Positions 1 to 8,790 of a stretch of DNA of 27,932 nucleotides are shown one piece after another. This DNA is from Fredericiella sp038205395. GTDB taxonomy: Bacteria; Chloroflexota; Anaerolineae; Caldilineales; Caldilineaceae. The notes under the pieces were generated by a model. That model searched no databases. It was not told the DNA's origin and worked only from the letters and a program-made list of their open reading frames with translations. The translations under genes were made by a program, and so were the position numbers. Numbering within the stretch: position 1 is the first letter of the stretch; every line of letters begins with the position of its first letter. The stretch is from positions 1-27,932 of the forward strand of contig JBBRBX010000078.1 of the NCBI GenBank assembly GCA_038205395.1, written 5' to 3'.

Positions 1-32
1 TGATGATGCAATAGGGAAAGAGTAAAATTATT

Positions 33-2111
33 ATGTCTCTTCACAGTGAATTCAAGGCTCGCCCGCTGTTTGAGTCTGCCATTATCCGTCGTGCGGCAGT
101 CGACGCACTGCGTAAACTGAACCCGCGCCACCAGGTGCGCAACCCGGTCATGTTTATTGTAGCAGTGGGGGCGCTGCTGACGAGTGGACTTTTGGTGCAG
201 GCGCTCATCGGGCAGGGAGAAGCACCCGCCGGCTTTATCTTTGCAATCACCACCTGGCTTTGGTTTACGGTGCTCTTTGCCAACTTTGCCGAAGCGATGG
301 CAGAGGGGCGCGGCAAGGCGCAGGCCGATACGCTGCGCAAATCGCGCCGCGATGTAACCGCGAAGAAGCTTTCGGCCCCCCATTATGGTGCATCTTTCAC
401 TGCGATGCAGGCCGCTGCGCTGCGCAAAAACGATATCGTCCTGGTCGAAGTGGGCGACACCATTCCCGGTGACGGTGAAGTGATTGAAGGCGTCGCCTCC
501 GTAGACGAGAGCGCCATTACCGGCGAGAGCGCGCCTGTCATTCGCGAGAGTGGCGGCGACCGCAGTGCAGTCACCGGCGGCACGCGCGTGTTGTCAGACT
601 GGCTCGTGGTGCGCATTACAGCCAATCCGGGGGAAGCCTTTTTAGACCGCATGATCGCTATGGTGGAAGGAGCCAAGCGCCAGAAGACACCAAATGAAAT
701 TGCACTCAGCATCCTGCTCTCAGCATTGACCATCATCTTTTTGCTGGCCACTGCTACCCTGCTGCCCTATTCAATTTACGCAGCCAATGCCAGTGGTCAA
801 GGTCAGCCGGTTTCAGTGACAGTGTTGATTGCGTTGCTCGTCTGCTTAATCCCAACGACCATCGGCGGGCTGCTTTCAGCCATCGGAATTGCGGGTATGG
901 ATCGAATGATCCAGGCCAATGTGCTGGCCGTATCGGGCCGCGCCGTAGAAGCAGCCGGCGATGTGGATGTACTGCTGCTCGATAAGACGGGTACCATTAC
1001 ACTAGGCAACCGCCAGGCCACAGCCTTTCTGCCTGCACAGGGGGTGACGCCCGATGAGCTGGCCGACGCCGCACAGCTTTCTTCGCTGGCCGACGAAACG
1101 CCGGAAGGGCGCAGCATTGTGGTGCTGGCCAAAGAGCAGTATAACCTGCGCCAGCGCGATATTCATGCCCTGGGCGCGGCCTTTATTCCTTTTTCGGCGC
1201 AGACGCGCATGAGTGGCGTCAACCTGAATGGCCGCCAGATCCGCAAAGGGGCAGCCGACGCTGTGCGCGCTTACGTGGAAGAACAGGGCGGTCATTTTCC
1301 ACCAACGGTGCAGGCGATTGTAGAAGATGTAGCCCGCCAGGGCAGTACGCCGCTGGTTGTCGCTGACAACCAACAGGTGCTCGGCGTCGTTCAACTCAAG
1401 GACATTGTCAAGGGCGGCATTCGCGAGCGCTTCGATGAGCTGCGCCGCATGGGGATTAAAACGGTTATGATCACGGGCGATAACCCGCTGACCGCCGCCG
1501 CCATCGCCGCCGAAGCAGGCGTCGATGATTTCCTGGCCCAGGCCACACCGGAAGCCAAGCTCAAGCTGATCCGCGAGCGGCAGGAGGGCGGCCATTTGGT
1601 GGCGATGACCGGCGACGGCACCAATGATGCACCGGCCCTGGCGCAAGCAGATGTGGCTGTGGCAATGAATACAGGCACGCAGGCGGCCAAGGAAGCGGGC
1701 AACATGGTCGATCTCGATTCTAATCCGACCAAGTTAATTGAAATTGTCGAGATCGGCAAGCAGTTGTTGATGACACGCGGGGCGCTGACGACTTTCAGCA
1801 TTGCCAACGATGTCGCCAAATATTTCGCCATTATTCCAGCCGCCTTTGCCGTCACCTATCCGCAGCTCAATGCGCTCAACCTGATGCAATTGGCGACGCC
1901 AAGCAGCGCCATCTTGTCAGCCGTGATCTTCAATGCGCTGATCATTATCTTGCTGATCCCGCTGGCGCTGCGCGGCGTGCGCCAGCGGCCGCGCAGCGCA
2001 TCAGAACTGCTGCGTAAGAACCTGCTTGTTTACGGATTAGGTGGGCTGATCGTGCCGTTTGTTGGGATCAAGCTGATCGACATGATTTTAGTCGCATTGG
2101 GGCTGGCATAA
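33..2111 (+). CDS. kdpB: Potassium-transporting P-type ATPase, catalytic subunit KdpB
   Basis: Catalytic ATPase subunit of the KdpFABC high-affinity K+ uptake complex in the cytoplasmic membrane. The 692 residues match the family length (E. coli about 682). The actuator TGES loop lies at 163-166, the phosphorylated aspartate is D317 in DKTGT, and the hinge motif GDGTND is at 527-532. Hydrophobic segments lie near the N-terminus (about 38-90), around 225-290 and in the C-terminal 130 residues. The ATG at 33 follows a weak purine-rich ribosome site (about 14-22). kdpA is expected just upstream, outside the window. kdpC begins about 30 bp downstream, so the genes form one operon, which the KdpD/KdpE pair encoded at its end should control. 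All catalytic motifs are intact. The identification is firm. Confidence 0.97.
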   Translation: MSLHSEFKARPLFESAIIRRAAVDALRKLNPRHQVRNPVMFIVAVGALLTSGLLVQALIGQGEAPAGFIFAITTWLWFTVLFANFAEAMAEGRGKAQADTLRKSRRDVTAKKLSAPHYGASFTAMQAAALRKNDIVLVEVGDTIPGDGEVIEGVASVDESAITGESAPVIRESGGDRSAVTGGTRVLSDWLVVRITANPGEAFLDRMIAMVEGAKRQKTPNEIALSILLSALTIIFLLATATLLPYSIYAANASGQGQPVSVTVLIALLVCLIPTTIGGLLSAIGIAGMDRMIQANVLAVSGRAVEAAGDVDVLLLDKTGTITLGNRQATAFLPAQGVTPDELADAAQLSSLADETPEGRSIVVLAKEQYNLRQRDIHALGAAFIPFSAQTRMSGVNLNGRQIRKGAADAVRAYVEEQGGHFPPTVQAIVEDVARQGSTPLVVADNQQVLGVVQLKDIVKGGIRERFDELRRMGIKTVMITGDNPLTAAAIAAEAGVDDFLAQATPEAKLKLIRERQEGGHLVAMTGDGTNDAPALAQADVAVAMNTGTQAAKEAGNMVDLDSNPTKLIEIVEIGKQLLMTRGALTTFSIANDVAKYFAIIPAAFAVTYPQLNALNLMQLATPSSAILSAVIFNALIIILLIPLALRGVRQRPRSASELLRKNLLVYGLGGLIVPFVGIKLIDMILVALGLA

Positions 2112-2143
2112 ATTCCATGCCCTTTGAACGGGGGGAGAAAGTT

Positions 2144-2803
2144 ATGAAAACAACTTCCATGAGTGGAGCCGCTGGAATCATACGGGCGGCGGTGGTTGCG
2201 CTTGTCATGTTCACGCTCTTGACAGGAGTGGTCTATCCGGCCGTAGTCACCGGATTGGCGCAAGTGCTCTTTCCTGTGCAGGCAAACGGCAGCTTGGTGA
2301 CGAATGGAGCGGGAGAAGTTACCGGATCGAGCTTCATCGGGCAGGAGTTCGACCAGCCTCAATACTTCTGGGGGCGGCTGTCAGCCACGGGGCCGGTTGC
2401 TTATAATGCGGCTGCATCTGCAGGGTCAAATCTCGGCCCGCTTAACCCAGCGCTTATCGGCTCCGGTACTGACTCTGGTATTAACGCTGACATTGACTCT
2501 GGGGGCAAGGTGCCAGCGCGTGTTGCGCAGTTGCGTGCAGCGGCGGCAGCAGCGGGCGTTCCGGCGCAGGAGCCGGTTCCGGTTGATCTCGTGACCGCCT
2601 CGGGCAGCGGGCTTGACCCGCATATCAGCCCGGCCGCGGCGCATTATCAGGCGCCGCGGGTGGCGGCCATGCGTGGGATCTCCCTTGAGGAGGTTGAGGC
2701 ACTGATTGCGCAGCACACAGAGGGGCGCACGTTTGGCTTGTTGGGCGAGCCGCGAGTGAATGTGCTGCTGCTAAACATGGCGCTGGACAATGAGGTAGAA
2801 TGA
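2144..2803 (+). CDS. kdpC: Potassium-transporting ATPase subunit KdpC
   Basis: Single-span accessory subunit that stabilises the KdpB-KdpA complex and affects nucleotide affinity. There is one N-terminal transmembrane helix (about residues 11-36), then a soluble domain ending in the family-typical segment with GLDPHISPAAA and a C-terminal GEPRVNVLLLN stretch. An ATG at 2117 is in frame, but the ATG at 2144 is preferred: GGGGGAG at 2131-2137 lies 6 nt before it, whereas 2117 has no ribosome site and falls 5 nt after the kdpB stop. From 2144 the protein has 219 residues, slightly longer than the usual 190 or so. The extra length lies in an Ala/Gly/Ser-rich region in the middle. The TGA at 2801-2803 is followed directly by the kdpD start. 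Confidence 0.95.
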   Translation: MKTTSMSGAAGIIRAAVVALVMFTLLTGVVYPAVVTGLAQVLFPVQANGSLVTNGAGEVTGSSFIGQEFDQPQYFWGRLSATGPVAYNAAASAGSNLGPLNPALIGSGTDSGINADIDSGGKVPARVAQLRAAAAAAGVPAQEPVPVDLVTASGSGLDPHISPAAAHYQAPRVAAMRGISLEEVEALIAQHTEGRTFGLLGEPRVNVLLLNMALDNEVE

Positions 2804-5500
2804 TTGTCTATGCAACCTACCCGCCCGGACCCTGATGCGCTGCTCAGTCTCATCCAAAAAGAGGAGGCACGGCAGAAGCGCGGCAAGCTCAAAATTTTTT
2901 TTGGTATGGTGGCAGGTGTGGGCAAGACCTACGCCATGCTCCAATCCGGCCGCCAACGTCACAAAGAGGAGATGGACGTAGTGGTGGGCTATGTTGAGAC
3001 ACATGGCCGCGCCGAAACCGAAATACTGCTCGACGGCATGGAAGTCCTGCCCCGGCGCAAAGTAGAATACCGCGGGGTAGAGATCGAAGAAATGGATCTG
3101 GATGCTCTTTTGGAGCGCAACCCGCAGTTGGCGCTGGTAGATGAGTTGGCCCATACCAACGCGCCGGGTTTGCGCCATCGCAAGCGCTACCAGGATGTGA
3201 TGGAGCTGCTCGAAGCCGGCATCGATGTATACACCACGATCAACGTCCAGCACTTTGAAAGTCGCGCCGATGCCGTGGCACAAATTACGGGCGTGACAGT
3301 GCACGAAAAGGTGCCGGACTCGCTCCTCGACCTGGCCGACGATATCGAACTGATCGATCTGCCCCCTGAAGAGCTGCGCAAGCGCCTGACCGAAGGCAAG
3401 GTTTATACCGCCGAGCGCGCCGACGCGGCTGCACGCAACTTCTTTCGCATCGGCAACTTGACGGCGCTGCGCGAGATGGCGCTGCGTCTCACGGCTGAGC
3501 ATGTAGACCACAAGCTGCAAGATTACATGCAGGTCAAGAACATCGCTGGCCCTTGGAAATCGGGTGAACGGCTGCTGGTTGCCGTGGGGCCAAGTCCATT
3601 CTCCGAACAAGCAGTACGCTGGACGCGACGCATGGCCTACAACCTGGAGGCGCCCTGGCTGGCCGTACATGTGGAGACATCGCGCAAACTATCGAGCGCC
3701 GAGCAGGCGCAACTGACGCGCAATCTGGAGATGGTGCGCAGTCTGGGTGGTGAGGTGGTGATCACTGCCGGCAGCGACATAGCAGCCGCCATCATTTACG
3801 TAGCACACCAGCGCAACGCCACCCAGATCGTCGTGGGCAAACCTATCACTCTCGGCTGGTGGAAGGCAAGCCGCCGGCGCGCACTGGTCAATGATTTAAT
3901 TCGCAGCAGCGGCGACATAGACATCTATGTCGTGTCGGGAGAAGACAGGCCTCCTGCTCCAGCGCGCCTGACGCTGCCGGCGAGCCAGACGCCCTCAAGC
4001 TGGATGAACTATGTCTGGTCACTCGTGGTTATCGCCGCGGTGACGGCGGCTTTCGTCTTGATTTTTGAGACTTATCCCTGGTTTGGCTACCAAGCAGTAG
4101 GGTTGATGGAATTATTCATGGTGCTGCTCGTTGCCATTTATCTAGGGCGCGGACCTGCGCTGCTGGCGGCTTTTGTCAGTGCCTTTTCTTGGAATTTTCT
4201 ATTTATCACCCCGCGCCTGACCTTTGCCATTTCGACCGCGCAGGACATCATCCTCTTTGCTCTTTATTTTGTGATTGCAATATTGACCGGCAACCTGACT
4301 GCCCGGCTGCGCCAGCAGGAGCGGCTGGCACGTTACAACGCCGATCGCACGGCGGCACTCTATGCCCTTGCGCATGAAACGGCTACGGCGGTTAACATGG
4401 ATGATGTGCTGACCAGCGGCGTAGACCAAATCGGGCGTGTCTTTGATGCAGAGGCAGCTATCCTTTTGCCACATGAGGGACGTCTTGAACGCCAACCGCA
4501 TGGCGCCAGCACGCTGCTGATGCATGATAAAGATTTTGCCGTAGCCACTTGGGTTTTTGAAAACGGCAAGTCCGCCGGGCGCGGCACAGCCACCTTGCCC
4601 GAAGCCTCAGCACTGTTTTTCCCACTGCGCACACCGGGGCGAACGGTAGGGGTCATCGGCATTCGCACCCACCATGACATCCTGCTCAGCTTTGACCAAG
4701 AGCTGCTGCTGGAAACATTCGTCAACCAGATTGCCCTTGTCATTGAGCGGGAATTGTTGGATGAGGCTGCTCAGCAATCGCTGATGCTACATGAATCGGA
4801 ACGCCTGTACACAGCTTTGCTGAACTCGATATCGCACGAATTGCGCACGCCGATTGCCACCATTACCGGTTCAGCCAGCTTGCTCGACGCCCACACGAAT
4901 GGCGACAGTCATGTACGCGCCGAATTGGTGCACTCAATCCAAAGCGCTGCCAGCCGGCTGAACCGTCTTGTGGCCAATTTGCTCGATATGTCGCGCCTGG
5001 ATGCCGGCAGGCTTACGCTCAAGCAGGACTGGTGCAACATTAGCGAAGTCATCGGTGTGGCTGCCCAGCGCATGGAGGGCAATCTTCTGCACCGCCCACT
5101 CACGATTGAAGTGGCCCCTGACCTGCCATTGGTGCAAATGGATTTTGTGTTGATGGAGCAAGTTTTGGTCAACTTGCTTGACAATGCCTGCAACTATTCG
5201 CCTCCCAATACGCCCATCACCATTGAAGCGCACAGGCAGCGGGATAAGTTGATGATCTCCGTGACGGATAACGGCCAAGGCATCCCGATAGATGATCTAG
5301 AGCGCATCTTTGACAAATTTTACCGCCTGCCGGGCACAGCCACCGGCGGGACAGGGCTGGGCCTTTCGATCTGCCGGGGTCTTGTCGAAGCACATGGCGG
5401 CGTGCTCAGTGCCGAAAACGCACCCGGCGCCGGCGCGCGGTTTACAATCACCTTGCCGATCGGGGCGTCGCCACCGCCCGTTAAGGAGGCCGAGTTGTGA
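2804..5500 (+). CDS. kdpD: Osmosensitive K+ sensor histidine kinase KdpD
   Basis: Membrane sensor kinase that phosphorylates KdpE under K+ limitation or osmotic stress. The 898 residues show the full KdpD architecture. The N-terminal KdpD domain has a Walker A-type loop (GMVAGVGKT, 34-42) and a DELAHTN motif at about 113-119. A universal-stress-type domain follows (about 250-375), then four transmembrane helices of the DUF4118 type (about 395-505), a GAF-like region (about 520-650), HisKA with SHELRTP and phosphoacceptor H678, and HATPase with a GTGLGLSICRG G-box. The start is probably TTG at 2804, 8 nt after GAGG (2792-2795) and abutting the kdpC TGA. ATG at 2810 is a two-codon-shorter alternative. 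An eight-T run at 2895-2902 does not break the frame. Confidence 0.96.
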   Translation: MSMQPTRPDPDALLSLIQKEEARQKRGKLKIFFGMVAGVGKTYAMLQSGRQRHKEEMDVVVGYVETHGRAETEILLDGMEVLPRRKVEYRGVEIEEMDLDALLERNPQLALVDELAHTNAPGLRHRKRYQDVMELLEAGIDVYTTINVQHFESRADAVAQITGVTVHEKVPDSLLDLADDIELIDLPPEELRKRLTEGKVYTAERADAAARNFFRIGNLTALREMALRLTAEHVDHKLQDYMQVKNIAGPWKSGERLLVAVGPSPFSEQAVRWTRRMAYNLEAPWLAVHVETSRKLSSAEQAQLTRNLEMVRSLGGEVVITAGSDIAAAIIYVAHQRNATQIVVGKPITLGWWKASRRRALVNDLIRSSGDIDIYVVSGEDRPPAPARLTLPASQTPSSWMNYVWSLVVIAAVTAAFVLIFETYPWFGYQAVGLMELFMVLLVAIYLGRGPALLAAFVSAFSWNFLFITPRLTFAISTAQDIILFALYFVIAILTGNLTARLRQQERLARYNADRTAALYALAHETATAVNMDDVLTSGVDQIGRVFDAEAAILLPHEGRLERQPHGASTLLMHDKDFAVATWVFENGKSAGRGTATLPEASALFFPLRTPGRTVGVIGIRTHHDILLSFDQELLLETFVNQIALVIERELLDEAAQQSLMLHESERLYTALLNSISHELRTPIATITGSASLLDAHTNGDSHVRAELVHSIQSAASRLNRLVANLLDMSRLDAGRLTLKQDWCNISEVIGVAAQRMEGNLLHRPLTIEVAPDLPLVQMDFVLMEQVLVNLLDNACNYSPPNTPITIEAHRQRDKLMISVTDNGQGIPIDDLERIFDKFYRLPGTATGGTGLGLSICRGLVEAHGGVLSAENAPGAGARFTITLPIGASPPPVKEAEL

Positions 5501-6183
5501 GTGAAGAACCACCTGTCCTGGTTGTAGACGACGAACTGTCCATTCGCCGTTTTTTGCGCATCAGCCTGGAAACCAATCATTACCGCGTCTATGAAGCGGA
5601 AACCGGCGCTGAAGCGCTGAGCAAGGCTGCCCAGCTGCGCCCGGAAGTGATTATTCTGGACATGAATTTACCCGACATGGAAGGCGTCGAGGTGCTGCGC
5701 CGCCTGCGTGAGTGGACGGCCACACCAGTCATTATTTTATCTGTTCGGGATGCGGACCGCGATAAAGTGGCGGCGCTCGATGCTGGGGCCGACGACTATC
5801 TCACCAAACCATTCAGCACCTCTGAACTGCTGGCGCGGCTGCGCGTGGCCCGCCGCCATGCGCAGCCGATCACGAACGAGCCTGTTCTGACTTTCGGCAG
5901 CATACAGATCGATTTGGCACGCCGGATCGTCACCCGATCGGGCGAGCCAGTGAAGCTCACCCCCACCGAATATGCGCTGTTCAAACTGCTTGTCCAACAT
6001 GCCGGCCGCGTCCTCACACATCGGCAAATCCTCAAGGAGGTGTGGGGACCACAGTATGTGGACGAAACCCATTACTTGCGCGTCTATTTTGCCCAACTGC
6101 GTCAGAAGCTGGAGGACAATCCGGCTTTGCCCTCTCTGATCATCACCGAACCCGGCGTCGGCTATCGCCTGCTCGTCGAGTGA
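5497..6183 (+). CDS. kdpE: KdpE response regulator (OmpR family)
   Basis: DNA-binding partner of KdpD that activates kdp transcription. The 228 residues comprise a receiver domain with the acidic pair D11/D12, phosphoacceptor D55 (VIILDMNLPD) and the conserved Lys in LTKPF, then a winged-helix OmpR/PhoB domain (about 130-226) with LTPTEYALFKLL and a recognition region ending in GVGYRLL. The start is GTG at 5497, overlapping the kdpD stop by 4 nt (GTGA) and preceded by an ideal AAGGAGG at 5483-5489. The overlap implies translational coupling with the kinase. The gene closes the kdp operon; no convincing U-tract terminator is seen after it. Confidence 0.96.
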   Translation: MSEEPPVLVVDDELSIRRFLRISLETNHYRVYEAETGAEALSKAAQLRPEVIILDMNLPDMEGVEVLRRLREWTATPVIILSVRDADRDKVAALDAGADDYLTKPFSTSELLARLRVARRHAQPITNEPVLTFGSIQIDLARRIVTRSGEPVKLTPTEYALFKLLVQHAGRVLTHRQILKEVWGPQYVDETHYLRVYFAQLRQKLEDNPALPSLIITEPGVGYRLLVE

Positions 6184-6269
6184 TTGGACAGGCGCTGAAA
6201 AGGCGAACGCGCCGGCGTGTTCGTGGCTACATTGGAACTGGGCAGCCTTTTTGAATTTTCCGCCGGCCA

Positions 6270-6298
6270 TTGACAGCGCTTGCAGAAAGCGGTATCAT
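6270..6298 (+). promoter_or_regulatory. Sigma70-type promoter of the sugar ABC operon
   Basis: TTGACA (6270-6275), a 17-nt spacer and TATCAT (6293-6298) form a near-consensus vegetative promoter. The predicted start of transcription is near 6305, giving a 5' leader of about 128 nt before the binding-protein ATG at 6433. Two LacI-type operators overlap it. It lies in the 249-bp gap between kdpE and the ABC operon. Confidence 0.75.
6271..6284. promoter_or_regulatory. LacI-family operator O1 (overlaps -35)
   Basis: TGACAGCGCTTGCA is a 14-bp site with the LacI/CcpA-family layout TGnnAnCGnTnnCA around a central AGCGCT. It shares five bases with the -35 hexamer and extends into the spacer, so a bound repressor would block RNA polymerase. 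A gene for a LacI-family protein is encoded downstream in the same operon. Binding is inferred from sequence. Confidence 0.65.
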
Positions 6299-6304
6299 CT
6301 GCAA

Positions 6305-6318
6305 TGAGAGCGCTGTCA
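6305..6318. promoter_or_regulatory. LacI-family operator O2 (at the transcription start)
   Basis: TGAGAGCGCTGTCA fits TGWNANCGNTNWCA at every fixed position. Its flanks continue the symmetry (AATGA/TCATT, 6303-6320). It lies 34 bp centre to centre from O1 and covers about +1 to +14. It also forms a 10-bp perfect inverted repeat with O1 (TGACAGCGCT at 6271-6280 against AGCGCTGTCA at 6309-6318). Confidence 0.65.
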
Positions 6319-6432
6319 TTGCTATAGTGTAGATGGGGGATGCGAGACGCCCAAATTGTGGGCACTCGTGTCAAGGCATGTTTTTGCTTATTTCCGCTGC
6401 TCCCTTATGAGGTGAATTTAGGAGGATAAAGC

Positions 6433-7758
6433 ATGAACCAGCAAGACGAACGCAACAACTTGAGCCGGAGAGATTTTCTGCGCGTCGCCGGCCTCAGCGC
6501 AGGGGCGGCTGTTTTGGCGAGCTGCGTCGCGCCGGCTGCCCCAGCCGCGCCGGGCGCAGCCCCCAGCGCCGGCGGTCAGCCAACGACTGTCCGTTTCTGG
6601 AGTTGGTACACCGATCAACAGGATCAATTTCCCAAGGTCATTGCCGACTTTGAAGCCCTCAACCCCAACATCAAAGTCGATTTGCAGCTCAAGTCGGATG
6701 TCGAGGGGGCCTACCTGCCGGCGCTGCTGGCCGCCGCTGCCGGCGAGGATTTGCCCGAAATCTATGCGCCGCATGTGCACTCGATCGAGTTCGGCAGACA
6801 GGGGCTGGCCGCCGATCTGCTGAAGGATCTGGGCGCCGATTTTATGGCGGACTTCTTCCCGTCGGCAAACAGCATGTTCCTGCTCAATGGCGCACAGTAT
6901 GCCGTCGGCTGGATGGCGCAGACGATGGGTTTCTTTTATGACCCCGACATGTTTGCCGCGGCGGGCGTTGATGGTGAGCCCGAATTGTGGGACGACATGA
7001 CTGTGGCGTCGAACCAGATCAAGCAAAAGATCGAGGGCAACCTGGGCGTGATGCAGGCCGCTGACAATGGCTACAGCGTCAACGATCTGTGGTTCCCCAT
7101 GATTACAGGCTTCTCCGGCGACCCGGACACTGTCCGGCAGCTTGACGACCACGAAGCCAAGTGGACGGATCAGCCGGTGGTCGATGCGCTGACCCTCTAT
7201 CGCAAGACTTTAGATGAAGGCCTCTGGCAGGAGAACCAGACCGGCATAGACCAAATTGCCTGTCTGAATGCGCTGTATGCAGGCAAGGGCGCCGCCTTCT
7301 ACTCAGGTTCATGGAATCCAGGCAGAATCTACAAGGATGCACCCCCCGACCTGGTAAAGCGCCTCAAGGTGATGAAGACCCCGGCTGTTACCGCAGGGGC
7401 GCGGCACTGGACAGGCAACTCAGCCGGCGCAGCTTTCTCCGTCGCCAACCGCAGCCCCAACAAGGATGCGGCGCTCACCTTCATGCAGTATCTCTACTCC
7501 CCGGACGTGTACGCCTGGGTGATGAGCGACTCCGTGTCGCTGCCGGCGACGAAGTCCGCCGCGGAGCAGGTGACGGATCCGATCATCAAGACGATGGCCT
7601 CATGGCTGCCGGATGGCTGCCGGCACTGGCTTACTGGGCCGGCCGGCCAAATTGTCGCCGACACGATCATGGAGTTCACCGCTGGGAATATAACCGATCC
7701 TCAAGTGGCGGCGGAAACGATGGAAGCCGGGGCAGCAAAGTTGAATTACGGCAGTTAA
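6433..7758 (+). CDS. Carbohydrate ABC transporter substrate-binding lipoprotein
   Basis: Extracellular solute-binding protein (family 1, MalE/UgpB type), 441 residues, which delivers a sugar to the two permeases encoded next. The N-terminus is a Tat signal with a lipobox: SRRDFL at 11-16, a hydrophobic stretch and LASC with lipid-attachment Cys31, then an Ala/Pro linker. The mature domain opens with a WSWYTDQQ segment and a periplasmic-binding fold. AGGAGG at 6420-6425 lies 7 nt before the ATG. It is the first gene of an operon with two permeases, a LacI regulator and a VOC protein. The substrate cannot be read from the sequence. The stop codon lies in a short inverted repeat (CGGCAG 7749-7754, CTGCCG 7771-7776) that could stabilise this part of the mRNA. 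Confidence 0.92.
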   Translation: MNQQDERNNLSRRDFLRVAGLSAGAAVLASCVAPAAPAAPGAAPSAGGQPTTVRFWSWYTDQQDQFPKVIADFEALNPNIKVDLQLKSDVEGAYLPALLAAAAGEDLPEIYAPHVHSIEFGRQGLAADLLKDLGADFMADFFPSANSMFLLNGAQYAVGWMAQTMGFFYDPDMFAAAGVDGEPELWDDMTVASNQIKQKIEGNLGVMQAADNGYSVNDLWFPMITGFSGDPDTVRQLDDHEAKWTDQPVVDALTLYRKTLDEGLWQENQTGIDQIACLNALYAGKGAAFYSGSWNPGRIYKDAPPDLVKRLKVMKTPAVTAGARHWTGNSAGAAFSVANRSPNKDAALTFMQYLYSPDVYAWVMSDSVSLPATKSAAEQVTDPIIKTMASWLPDGCRHWLTGPAGQIVADTIMEFTAGNITDPQVAAETMEAGAAKLNYGS

Positions 7759-7818
7759 TCCGTAAAATTGCTGCCGTTGCTGGGCCGCCATAGACAGACA
7801 AGAAAGGCAGGTGAGCAG

Positions 7819-8763
7819 GTGAACAGTGTTCGACAACAGACTTTGTCCGCCCGGCTCACCTCCTTTTTTCTAGGCAAACCGCTGGGCCGGCAGGAACGGC
7901 TGGCAGGTCTGGCCATGACACTGCCGGCATTGATCTTTTTCATCATTTTTATTGGAATTCCCATCTTCCGCACGCTGCTGCTGGGTTTTCAGGAATGGAA
8001 CGCAATCGGCCCCATCACGTGGGCCGGCCTCGGCAACTACCAACGAATGGTGGATGACCAGGTATTCCATGGGGCATTTTTTGTCACCTTGCTCCTGACG
8101 GGGGCGCTGACTCTCTGCCTGACCACTGTCCCGCTGTTGATCGCAGTGCTGTTCAACATGGGATGGGGCGTTTTTGGTACGATCGGCCGGACGATGCTCT
8201 TTATGCCTGCCGTAATCTCCTGGGTGGTGACGGGCGCCCTGTGGAAGCTGATCCTGGACCCCAACTTGGGCAGCTTGAACACCCTGCTGGCCAATATTGG
8301 CCTCCCCATGCTCCAGCGCAATTGGCTGGGAGACCCTAATGTGGTGCTGTGGGCCATAGGCACTGTTGCCGTATGGCAGCAGCTTGGCCTTTATGTGATC
8401 ATCTACTACGCGGGGCTGCAGGGCCTTGACGGCACGCTGCACGAAGCAGCGGCGATCGATGGGGCGAATGCCCGCCAGCAGCTCTTCCACGTGACGGTTC
8501 CGCTGCTGCGCCCGGTGATCCTGATGGTGGTCACGCTGAACTTGCTGAACGGCATCAAGCTGTTTGATGTGATCTATGTCATGACCGGGGGCGGCCCTGT
8601 CAATGCCTCCCAGGTGCTGGGCACCTACATGTATCGCGTCGCCTTCGCCAATCCGGGCTTGCCGGAATTCGGCTATGGCTCCGCCCTCAGCACCGTCATT
8701 ATGATTTTGTGCATCTTGGCCGTCTTTTTCCAGATCTGGATGAGCAGGCGCTCGAATATCTGA
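7819..8763 (+). CDS. Carbohydrate ABC transporter permease (MalF/UgpA type)
   Basis: Inner-membrane permease with about six helices, 314 residues. The EAA loop that contacts the ATPase begins at E209 (EAAAIDGA, then a VPLLRP segment). The first helix follows a charged N-terminus with GRQERLAG. The reading frame is open from a TTG at 7768, but GTG at 7819 is preferred: it follows a purine-rich AGGTGAG site and gives the short cytoplasmic N-terminus usual in the family, whereas the longer version adds residues unlike it. It acts with the permease encoded next and the upstream binding protein. No nucleotide-binding subunit is encoded nearby, so a shared MsmK/UgpC-type ATPase from elsewhere is the likely motor. 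Confidence 0.92.
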   Translation: MNSVRQQTLSARLTSFFLGKPLGRQERLAGLAMTLPALIFFIIFIGIPIFRTLLLGFQEWNAIGPITWAGLGNYQRMVDDQVFHGAFFVTLLLTGALTLCLTTVPLLIAVLFNMGWGVFGTIGRTMLFMPAVISWVVTGALWKLILDPNLGSLNTLLANIGLPMLQRNWLGDPNVVLWAIGTVAVWQQLGLYVIIYYAGLQGLDGTLHEAAAIDGANARQQLFHVTVPLLRPVILMVVTLNLLNGIKLFDVIYVMTGGGPVNASQVLGTYMYRVAFANPGLPEFGYGSALSTVIMILCILAVFFQIWMSRRSNI

Positions 8764-8790
8764 CCAGCGCGCCATCAGGGGAGATACGCC

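Noticed and set aside
2891..2902. A4T8 run near the start of kdpD as a frameshift or programmed slippage site
   Set aside because: The frame is intact across the run and gives the conserved Walker-type loop immediately afterwards; no shifted product would be meaningful.
2771..3670. 299-codon minus-strand open frame opposite kdpD
   Set aside because: It covers the Walker-bearing KdpD domain on the other strand and shows no family motif.
6205..6222. Near-perfect palindrome GAACGCGCCGGCGTGTTC after kdpE as a terminator
   Set aside because: It has no loop and no following T-run, so it is not convincing as an intrinsic terminator.
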